DNA of 8,632 bases from Acidobacteriota bacterium. GTDB lineage: Bacteria; Acidobacteriota; Blastocatellia; Pyrinomonadales; Pyrinomonadaceae. The position numbers and the translations under genes were made by a program. The stretch's first letter is position 1. Each line of letters begins with the position of its first letter. Below are positions 1 through 5,385 of this stretch, piece by piece. The notes beneath the pieces are model-generated. The model was not told the DNA's origin and did no database searches. It saw nothing but the letters and a program-made list of their open reading frames with translations. The DNA is taken from contig JAFBAJ010000552.1 of the NCBI GenBank assembly GCA_019247865.1, positions 1 to 8,632 of the forward strand, written 5' to 3'.

Positions 1-1777
1 CGAGACTCTTGGACATGGCCTTCCATTCGTCCGTGCCTTCGACGCGGTTCGTGACCATCCCCTGCGTCAGCAGCCGCCTGACCGGCTCGTTGAATTCGAC
101 GAGGCCCAGGTCGCGCATCATCTTCGTCCAGAAGCGCGTGTAGATGAGATGCATCACAGCGTGCGAGTCGCCGCCGATGTACTGTGCCACCGGAGTCCAC
201 TGCGCGGCCACCTCTTTCCCAAAGGGCGCGGCATCGTTGTGCGGGTCGCAGTAGCGGAAAAAGTACCACGACGAATCAACGAAGGTGTCCATCGTGTCCG
301 TCTCGCGCCGCGCCGCGCCTCCGCAACGCGTGCAGGTCGTGTTGACGAACTCCGCGACGCCCGCGAGCGGCGATTCGCCGGTGCCTGTGAACTCCGCGCT
401 CTCAGGCAAACGCACCGGCAATTCCTCTTCGGGCACGGGCACGACGCCGCAACGCTCGCAGTAGACGACAGGGATCGGCGCGCCCCAGAACCTCTGCCGC
501 GAGATGCCCCAGTCGCGCAGGCGATAGATCGTCCGGCGCTCGCCGAAACCTTTCGCCTCAGCGAAAGCAGTCATCTCTGCAATCGCTTCTGCGGAAGTCC
601 TGCCGCTCCACTCGCCGCTGTTGACGAGCACGCCGTCATCAGTCATCGGCAGCTTCATGTCGTCTTCATCATTGACCGGCGCGATGACACGCTTGATCGG
701 CAGCCTGTACTTCTCCGCAAAATCGAAATCGCGCTCGTCGTGCGCGGGCACAGCCATCACAGCGCCCGTGCCGTACTCCATCAGGACGTAGTTGGCGACC
801 CACACCGGCACGCGCTCGCCGCTGAAGGGATTGACGGCGAAGAGCCCTGTGCTCACGCCCTCCTTGAAATCGTCTTCGATGTTGCTCGGATAACGATTGT
901 GCTCGTGCCGCACGTGCCTGACGAAGTTTCGCACCTGCGCCTCTTGCGGCGAGCCTTCGAGCAGCTCCGCCAGCAGCGGATGTTCCGCCGCGAGCAGGAT
1001 TGCGCTGACGCCGTAGATGGTATCGATCCGCGTCGTGAAGACGCGCACCTTCCGCTCCGTGCCAACGAGCTGAAAATCAACGTACGCGCCGACGCTCCTG
1101 CCGATCCAGTCGCGCTGCCGCTTCAAGACCTTCTCCGGCCAGCCCGGCGCGATCTCCTTCATGTCTTCGAGCAAAGCTTCGGCGTAATCCGTGATCCGCA
1201 CGAACCACTGTTCCAGCTCCTTCTTCGTGACGTGCGCGCCGCAGCGCCAGCAGACGCCGCCCGACGACTGCTCGTTCGAGAGCACTGTCTGCTCCTGCGG
1301 GCACCAGTTGACCTGAGACTTGCGCTTGTAAGCCAGGCCGCGCTCGTACATCTTCAGAAAGAACCACTGATCCCACCTGTAATAGTCGGGCCTGTGCGCG
1401 GCGATCTCGCGCCTCCAGTCATAGCTGATGCCGAGCCGCTTCAACTGCCCGCGCATGTGCGCGATGTTCTCTTCCGTCCAGACGCGCGGCATGATGCCAC
1501 GCTTGATCGCCGCCTGCTCGGCCGGCTGCCCGAAGCTGTCCCACCCGATCGGATGCAGCACGTTATAGCCCACGAGCCGCTTGTACCACGCCAGCGCATC
1601 GCCCAGCGAATAGTTGCGCACGTGCCCCATGTGCAGAAACCCGGAGGGGTACGGCAGCATCTCCAGACAATAAAATTTCTCGCGCGGGTCATCCTCGTGC
1701 GCCTCGAACGCGCCCGACTCCTCCCAGCGCCTCTGCCACTTATCTTCGATCTTCGCGGGAAAATATTTCTCGTCCAT
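1..1777 (-). CDS. leuS: Leucyl-tRNA synthetase, N-terminal 592 residues (3' end off the window)
   Basis: Class I aminoacyl-tRNA synthetase that charges tRNA-Leu with leucine in the cytoplasm. I translated the minus strand from the ATG at 1775-1777; the frame stays open to the left edge. Visible landmarks are the HIGH motif as HMGH (residues 49-52, in PYPSGFLHMGHVRNYSLGD), a zinc-type cluster C159, C176, C179 and H182, the CP1 editing domain with TTRIDT (248-253) followed by GTGAVMAVPAHDERDFDF, a second Cys set (C440, C443, C482, C485), the segment DTFVDSSWYFFRY, and a KMSKS-type loop reading KAMSKSL (586-592) at the edge. The first motif lysine is therefore alanine. Bacterial LeuRS is usually about 800-880 residues, so the anticodon-binding and C-terminal domains are missing only because of the window boundary. 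AGAGG at 1787-1791 lies nine bases upstream and supports this start. It is separated from the TIR gene by 430 bp, so it probably has its own promoter, but I found no convincing one. Identity is very secure. Confidence 0.97.
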   Translation of the reverse strand, partial: MDEKYFPAKIEDKWQRRWEESGAFEAHEDDPREKFYCLEMLPYPSGFLHMGHVRNYSLGDALAWYKRLVGYNVLHPIGWDSFGQPAEQAAIKRGIMPRVWTEENIAHMRGQLKRLGISYDWRREIAAHRPDYYRWDQWFFLKMYERGLAYKRKSQVNWCPQEQTVLSNEQSSGGVCWRCGAHVTKKELEQWFVRITDYAEALLEDMKEIAPGWPEKVLKRQRDWIGRSVGAYVDFQLVGTERKVRVFTTRIDTIYGVSAILLAAEHPLLAELLEGSPQEAQVRNFVRHVRHEHNRYPSNIEDDFKEGVSTGLFAVNPFSGERVPVWVANYVLMEYGTGAVMAVPAHDERDFDFAEKYRLPIKRVIAPVNDEDDMKLPMTDDGVLVNSGEWSGRTSAEAIAEMTAFAEAKGFGERRTIYRLRDWGISRQRFWGAPIPVVYCERCGVVPVPEEELPVRLPESAEFTGTGESPLAGVAEFVNTTCTRCGGAARRETDTMDTFVDSSWYFFRYCDPHNDAAPFGKEVAAQWTPVAQYIGGDSHAVMHLIYTRFWTKMMRDLGLVEFNEPVRRLLTQGMVTNRVEGTDEWKAMSKSL

Positions 1778-1786
1778 TTTCTTCAG

Positions 1787-1791
1787 CCTCT
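1787..1791 (-). promoter_or_regulatory. leuS ribosome binding site
   Basis: On the minus strand AGAGG is followed by nine bases and the ATG of leuS. No better in-frame start lies nearby, and the protein begins MDEKYFPAKIEDKWQRRW, a normal LeuRS N-terminus. Confidence 0.6.
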
Positions 1792-1792
1792 A

Positions 1793-2043
1793 CGAATATC
1801 CTGACACCTTGCGACGCAACGGCCAAAGGCAGGCCGTCCTCTCCAGAGCAGCCTGGCGCTTCGCGATTGATTAAAGTTTCCGGGTTAAGGTGGAAGCGCC
1901 GCTTCAGCACCGCGCACGAATCAGGCGCGGCCGCCGAGCGGCAACGTAAGGACGAGTCTGGATAGGCAGTGGAAACGTCTCATGCTCAATCTGTGCTCTC
2001 TACCTTCTGAAGATCGCGCACAATCTTAGCGTAGAGAAACCGT
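1793..2043. other. Intergenic stretch upstream of leuS with no recognised feature
   Basis: This is the leuS-side part of the spacer between leuS and the TIR gene. I see no coding frame with family-like content, no T-box or riboswitch pattern I can recognise, and no good -35/-10 pair. A short palindrome, GAAGCGCCGCTTC at 1893-1905, is the only local structure and is too small to interpret. The leuS promoter presumably lies here, but its position is not evident. Confidence 0.5.
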
Positions 2044-2045
2044 TT

Positions 2046-2066
2046 CGCAAAGGCGCAAAGAAAAGC
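2046..2066. repeat. Degenerate fragment of the octamer-repeat element
   Basis: CGCAAAGGCGCAAAGAAAAGC closely matches one arm of the elements at 2067-2199 and 5082-5366, but lacks one 8-base unit and has no terminal sequence. It abuts the complete element. It may be the remnant of an older copy into which the neighbour inserted, or a local duplication. The match is short and the low-complexity octamers make chance similarity possible. Confidence 0.4.
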
Positions 2067-2199
2067 GGTCATGGTTCAGTTTGAAAACTCTAACAAAAGA
2101 ATCTCACGCAAAGGCGCAAAGACGCAAAGAAGAGATTGAAGCTTTTCTTTGCGTCTTTGCGCCTTTGCGTGAAATTGTTTTTGAAACTGAACCACTACG
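2067..2199. mobile_element. 133-bp palindromic non-autonomous element (MITE-like), copy 1
   Basis: The ends are imperfect inverted repeats: GGTCATGGTTCAGTTT (2067-2082) against the reverse complement of 2184-2199, CGTAGTGGTTCAGTTT. Inside are perfect 28-bp inverted arms (2104-2131 and 2145-2172) separated by 13 bases. Each arm consists of three 8-base units (ACGCAAAG, GCGCAAAG, ACGCAAAG). Apart from the 142-bp insert there, the same sequence, ends included, recurs at 5082-5366. No clear target duplication is visible, so this copy is probably older or altered. It starts only eight bases past the TIR gene stop codon. On the transcribed strand the 28-bp stem followed by a T-rich stretch could act as a terminator or protect the 3' end. 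It carries no protein frame, so any movement would need a transposase supplied from elsewhere. That classification is inference; the repeat structure is directly visible. Confidence 0.75.
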
Positions 2200-2207
2200 A
2201 TCCGAAA

Positions 2208-4934
2208 TTACTCTTTAACACCGAGCTGTTGCAGGCGCTGCCGGGCTTCCGGGATGAGCTTCGAGTCCTTGAATTCCAGCACCTTCTTAAAGTCCGCGAT
2301 GGCGTTCGTTGGATCATTGTTGTTCTGATAGGCTATGCCACGATTAAAGTAGAAGGGTGCCGGGTCTGCTCCGGCGACGAACTCGATGGCCTTGTTGTAA
2401 TTTTCAATCGCACGCCCATATTCACCTTTGCCCGTGTAAGCCAGACCGCAGACGTAATAGGCCGGGCCATAACCCTGATTGAGGCTGATGGCCTGCTGTG
2501 CGCTGGAAATAGCCTGATCGTAGAGACGGAGACCAAAGTAAGCGCGGCTCAGTTGATAAAACTCCTTTTCAGTCTGGGGCGGGAGATTGGTCGCATCGGT
2601 TAAATCATCTATGGCTCTCTTGTAATCTCCCGCGGCGATATAAGCTTTACCGCGCTCAAAATATGCTTCGTCCAGATTCGCCCGTGCACCAATGCTATAG
2701 GTGAAATCATTGATCGCCTCCGCATATTTTCCCTGGAGGGCGAACTCTTTGCCGCGCAGGAGATAGGTCGGCGCAAAATCTGCCGCGAACTCAGAGCTCG
2801 ATTTGACCGCCTGCTTTAGATTGGAAAGACTCTCGTGATTTTTGTCTTTCAGGTAAGAAGCCAGATTAAGATAGTCTGTCACCAGCGCGTAAGGGTCGTA
2901 ATCGAAGCCCTCGGTGAAATATGCCAAATTAAGATAGAGGAGAAACTTTGCGTCAAGCTCGCCGGCAACTTTGGCGAACGGTTTCCCTTTGGCGCTGGTG
3001 AAGTCACTGATCGCATTATCCAGTTGTCCCCTCTTAAAATAGAATATTCCGCGCCAGTAATAGTTGACGGCGTTATCGGGGCCGTGCCAGATGGCGGCAT
3101 CAAAGTCCGCATGAGCGCGGTCATAATCCTGCATCCGATAGTAAACCAGGCCGCGAGACAGGAAAAGGGCATCGCTGTTCAGGTCAAGCTGGATCGCATG
3201 ATTGAGATCGCTCAGGGCCAGGTCGTAACTTCCCTTCTCCAGATAAGCCCGGCTCCGATAGTGATATGCCTCAACCTTGCGGGGATTAATATTGATAGCT
3301 TTGGTGAGATCGGAAATTGCCTGATCGTATTTCTTCTTACTAATCAAGACCCATGCGTCGCCGACACTGTTTTCGACAACGCTGGCCCTGTGCTTAGGGG
3401 CGAGCCACAGGCTCGGGAGGGCGACGAGAGGAATGAGAATGAGGGCCAATCCAGGTAGACAGCCAACGGAATCATTAACGTCATTCATACACAAATTGAA
3501 AAAATATAGCCAGCTCAACCAGGAAACGACCACAGCCACGAACAATGAAGTGCCGGCTTGCAGGGGCGTGGAACCTCGTACCCAGAGGATGAAGCCGACC
3601 AGGCTGACCAGCGTCCCGACGAGCGCAACGATCAGGCTGCCGTAATATTTCAGCGGGCCGAGTTTCTCCCGCCTGGCCCGTCTTCTGTTGTTCCGGGCCT
3701 GCAGCTTTTCCAGCCTGACCAGCATCGCTGGAACATCCTGATAGTTGCTGTCCTCTGCATGAAGCTCGCGGAACTGAGACAGGGCTAATGACCAATCACC
3801 CTCCCGGTAAGAGCGGTGTCCTTCCTTGTAGAGCCTCTGCAATTTGAGGTGGCGCTCGATAAAGGTCAGCCGCTTCAGAGCTCCTTCGTGAGACTGATCT
3901 AATTCCAGAAGAGCCTTTAATTTCGTGACGGCCAGCTTCCAGTCTCCGGCGGCGATGGCGGCCTCCGCCTCCGCGCTGAGGCGTGCGACCTCTTCCCGGG
4001 TCTCCGTCTCGCGCTGCTTTTGCCGGGCTTGCTGTAACTCCTGCTCGATCTCCTCGTCCAGCGGGTTGAGCTTCCGCAGCAGCTCAAGCTGGCGGTCGGC
4101 CGTCTCCCAGTCGCCATCGGCTATCGAGGCACGCGCCGCTGCACGGAGCCGTGCCTCCTCATCCTTCGCCGTCCGCTCGATCTCCGCGATGCGCGCTTCA
4201 ATCTCTTTGTAGCCAGGGTCCCGCTCCCGTAGCTCGCGAAACTTTGTTAAAGCCGGATAGACCTCGCCCCGCTGATAATGCTCTTCGCCCTGACGATAAA
4301 GCGCCAACAACTCTCGCTGGCTCTGCGCATGCGTGAGGTCGGCCTCAGCCTTCTCATGTGAAGGATCAATCTGGAGGAGAATTTTTAAGCATCTGATAGC
4401 TGACTCCCAGTCTTCGCTATCCGTCGCCGCGTTGACCTCCGCTTCGAGGCGCGCCACCTCTGCTCTGACCGCTCGCTCATGGCGTTGTCGCTCGGCCTCT
4501 TCCTGTGCCTCTCTTTCTCGTCGCTTTGCTGCCTGCGATTCTTCGTCCAGCCCCCAGAAGGCGAGGAGCCGGCTTTGCGCCCGCGCGACATCGTCGCGAA
4601 AATCTACGAATTGAAGCGGCAGCAGTCCGAGGTGCAGCTCCTCCGGGTTGCAGCTCTCCAGCATCACCGGGACGATCTTGTGCTGTCGATTCAGGAAGGC
4701 CCAGTGCACTTCGCGCTGCACCCACTCGGAATCAAGCGCGCGCGGCGAGAGCACGATGAGAAACCACTCACAGGACTTGAGACCTTCATGAATCTGCTTC
4801 TCCCACTCGGAAGCCAGTCTGATGTTGTCTGTCGAGTACCACGTCTCCAGGCCCTGCGCGCGAAGTGGAGCGATGATCTCGCGCTCAATGATTTGGCGAT
4901 CCTGAGAGGAATGGCTGATGAAGACTCGCGTCAT
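2208..4934 (-). CDS. TIR-domain membrane protein with cytosolic and C-terminal TPR-like repeats
   Basis: 908 residues. Residues 1-115 are a TIR domain: MTRVFISHSSQDRQ start, BB-loop region YSTDNIRLASEWEKQIHEG, then SPRALDSEWVQREVHWAF. The WxxxE pattern (W71, E75) places E75 where NAD-cleaving TIR proteins such as SARM1 have the catalytic Glu, so NADase or NAD-derived signalling is plausible but unproven. A charged coiled-coil-like linker (about 131-168) leads to helical repeats (about 162-412), in which GDWxxA units alternate twice with a longer unit (LYRQGEEHYQRGE... and LYKEGHRSYREGD...). RNNRRRARREK (414-424) precedes three hydrophobic segments, about 431-452, 461-480 and 492-511. About nine TPRs, some degenerate, fill 524-895. 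Three membrane passes with a cytosolic N-terminus would put the last TPR array outside. No good Shine-Dalgarno precedes the ATG at 4932-4934, but the TIR fold begins right at residue 2, so the start is well placed. It stands alone between repeat elements. Anti-phage defence, stress signalling or protein scaffolding are all possible. Confidence 0.9.
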   Translation of the reverse strand: MTRVFISHSSQDRQIIEREIIAPLRAQGLETWYSTDNIRLASEWEKQIHEGLKSCEWFLIVLSPRALDSEWVQREVHWAFLNRQHKIVPVMLESCNPEELHLGLLPLQFVDFRDDVARAQSRLLAFWGLDEESQAAKRREREAQEEAERQRHERAVRAEVARLEAEVNAATDSEDWESAIRCLKILLQIDPSHEKAEADLTHAQSQRELLALYRQGEEHYQRGEVYPALTKFRELRERDPGYKEIEARIAEIERTAKDEEARLRAAARASIADGDWETADRQLELLRKLNPLDEEIEQELQQARQKQRETETREEVARLSAEAEAAIAAGDWKLAVTKLKALLELDQSHEGALKRLTFIERHLKLQRLYKEGHRSYREGDWSLALSQFRELHAEDSNYQDVPAMLVRLEKLQARNNRRRARREKLGPLKYYGSLIVALVGTLVSLVGFILWVRGSTPLQAGTSLFVAVVVSWLSWLYFFNLCMNDVNDSVGCLPGLALILIPLVALPSLWLAPKHRASVVENSVGDAWVLISKKKYDQAISDLTKAININPRKVEAYHYRSRAYLEKGSYDLALSDLNHAIQLDLNSDALFLSRGLVYYRMQDYDRAHADFDAAIWHGPDNAVNYYWRGIFYFKRGQLDNAISDFTSAKGKPFAKVAGELDAKFLLYLNLAYFTEGFDYDPYALVTDYLNLASYLKDKNHESLSNLKQAVKSSSEFAADFAPTYLLRGKEFALQGKYAEAINDFTYSIGARANLDEAYFERGKAYIAAGDYKRAIDDLTDATNLPPQTEKEFYQLSRAYFGLRLYDQAISSAQQAISLNQGYGPAYYVCGLAYTGKGEYGRAIENYNKAIEFVAGADPAPFYFNRGIAYQNNNDPTNAIADFKKVLEFKDSKLIPEARQRLQQLGVKE

Positions 4935-5037
4935 ATGAGGTTAAAGTTGCTGGCTGAACGAAGGAACGGCTAATTGGAGAAACACGACAAGGAACGAGGT
5001 TCGCGCCCGGGATGACCCTGATCCGTCAAGCCGCGCC

Positions 5038-5066
5038 ATACTATCCCAACTAAATTGATTAAGCAA
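5038..5066 (-). promoter_or_regulatory. Candidate promoter for the TIR gene
   Basis: On the minus strand TTGCTT (5061-5066) and TAGTAT (5038-5043) are separated by 17 bases, a sigma70-like arrangement with 3/6 and 4/6 matches to consensus. It would give a leader of about 100 bases before the ATG. It lies just downstream of the inserted element, whose target duplication ends at 5074. The match is weak and could be chance. Confidence 0.25.
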
Positions 5067-5073
5067 TAATCTG

Positions 5074-5081
5074 CTCTCGTC
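5074..5081. repeat. Left 8-bp target site duplication of the outer element
   Basis: CTCTCGTC directly abuts the left terminal inverted repeat (GGTAGTGGG...) and recurs identically at 5367-5374, directly after the right terminus (...CCCACTACC). Exact abutment on both sides is the signature of transposition into this site. Confidence 0.8.
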
Positions 5082-5131
5082 GGTAGTGGGTCAGTTTCAA
5101 AACAGGTTCACGCAAAGGCGCAAAGACGCAA

Positions 5132-5140
5132 AGAAAAGCA
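5132..5140. repeat. Left 9-bp target site duplication of the inner element
   Basis: AGAAAAGCA precedes the inner element and recurs at 5283-5291. In copy 1 (reverse strand) the corresponding position reads AGAAAAGC once only, as expected of an unoccupied site. Confidence 0.7.
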
Positions 5141-5282
5141 GTCGTGTCCTAAATTGTTTTTCTCTGCGCCAACTCTGCGACTTCTCTGCGTCTCTGCGTT
5201 GAGATGATACCGCCAAACACTCACCGCAGAGGCGCAGAGTTCACGCAGAGTTGGCGCAGAGAGTTGAATTTAGGTCACGACC
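5141..5282. mobile_element. 142-bp inner MITE-like element nested in the outer one
   Basis: The ends GTCGTGTCCTAAATT (5141-5155) and AATTTAGGTCACGAC (5267-5281) are inverted repeats matching at 14 of 15 positions. One extra C (5282) separates the right end from its target copy. Inside are perfect 18-bp inverted arms (5162-5179, CTCTGCGCCAACTCTGCG, and 5244-5261), then further CTCTGCG-type octamers that pair at 14 of 15 positions around a central loop near 5200-5220. Its termini differ from the outer element's, so it probably belongs to another family. Its octamer (RCGCAGAG) differs from the outer one (RCGCAAAG) at one base. No coding capacity. Confidence 0.82.
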
Positions 5283-5291
5283 AGAAAAGCA
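5283..5291. repeat. Right 9-bp target site duplication of the inner element
   Basis: AGAAAAGCA, identical to 5132-5140. After it the outer element resumes with ATAAAGTC and then the right octamer arm. Confidence 0.7.
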
Positions 5292-5365
5292 ATAAAGTCT
5301 TTCTTTGCGTCACCAGCGCCTTTGCGCGAGATTCTTTTGTTTGAGTTTTCAAACTGACCCACTAC

Positions 5366-5382
5366 CCTCTCGTCGCGAGAGG
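5366..5382 (-). terminator. Short hairpin after the radical SAM gene, possible terminator remnant
   Basis: On the minus strand CCTCTCG, loop CGA, CGAGAGG forms a perfect 7-bp stem beginning three bases after the TGA of the radical SAM gene. No U-run follows: the outer element begins inside this hairpin, at the foot of its stem. Before insertion a 6-bp stem (CTCTCG/CGAGAG) would still have formed, also without an obvious U-run. It may stop transcription weakly or simply be the palindromic target of the insertion. Confidence 0.4.
5367..5374. repeat. Right 8-bp target site duplication of the outer element
   Basis: CTCTCGTC, identical to 5074-5081. It also forms one arm and loop of the hairpin downstream of the radical SAM gene. 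Confidence 0.8.
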
Positions 5383-5385
5383 AGA

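Larger units (their letters stand above)
5082..5366. mobile_element. 285-bp MITE-like element, copy 2, interrupted by a nested element
   Basis: The termini GGTAGTGGGTCAGTTT (5082-5097) and AAACTGACCCACTACC (5351-5366) are perfect 16-bp inverted repeats, flanked by the 8-bp direct repeat CTCTCGTC. Subterminal arms carry RCGCAAAG octamers as in the copy at 2067-2199, which lies in the opposite orientation. A second element occupies 5141-5282. Without it and one copy of its 9-bp duplication, 134 bp remain, against 133 bp for copy 1, and the two sequences align along their whole length. There is no transposase frame. It sits between the radical SAM stop codon and the candidate promoter of the TIR gene. 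The transposase family is not identified; an 8-bp duplication is used by several DDE transposase families. Confidence 0.88.

Noticed and set aside
149..1804. 551-codon open frame on the plus strand
   Set aside because: It lies antisense to leuS, is His/Arg/Ala/Leu-rich as expected of GC-rich antisense frames, and shows no family features, while the minus frame gives unmistakable LeuRS motifs.
1778..1990. T-box or other leader riboswitch upstream of leuS
   Set aside because: No T-box sequence, specifier stem or terminator/antiterminator pair could be recognised.
2044..2172. Possible CRISPR array from the repeated CGCAAAG units
   Set aside because: The units are 8 bases, contiguous and arranged as inverted arms, with no spacers of uniform length and no cas genes nearby.
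2835..3458. 207-codon plus-strand frame
   Set aside because: Antisense to the TPR part of the TIR gene. Its hydrophobic look follows from the complementary codons of the TPR helices.
5082..5366. The repeats as a cassette encoding a small RNA gene
   Set aside because: Precise terminal repeats and target duplications explain the structure better as inserted elements. Transcription cannot be judged from sequence alone.
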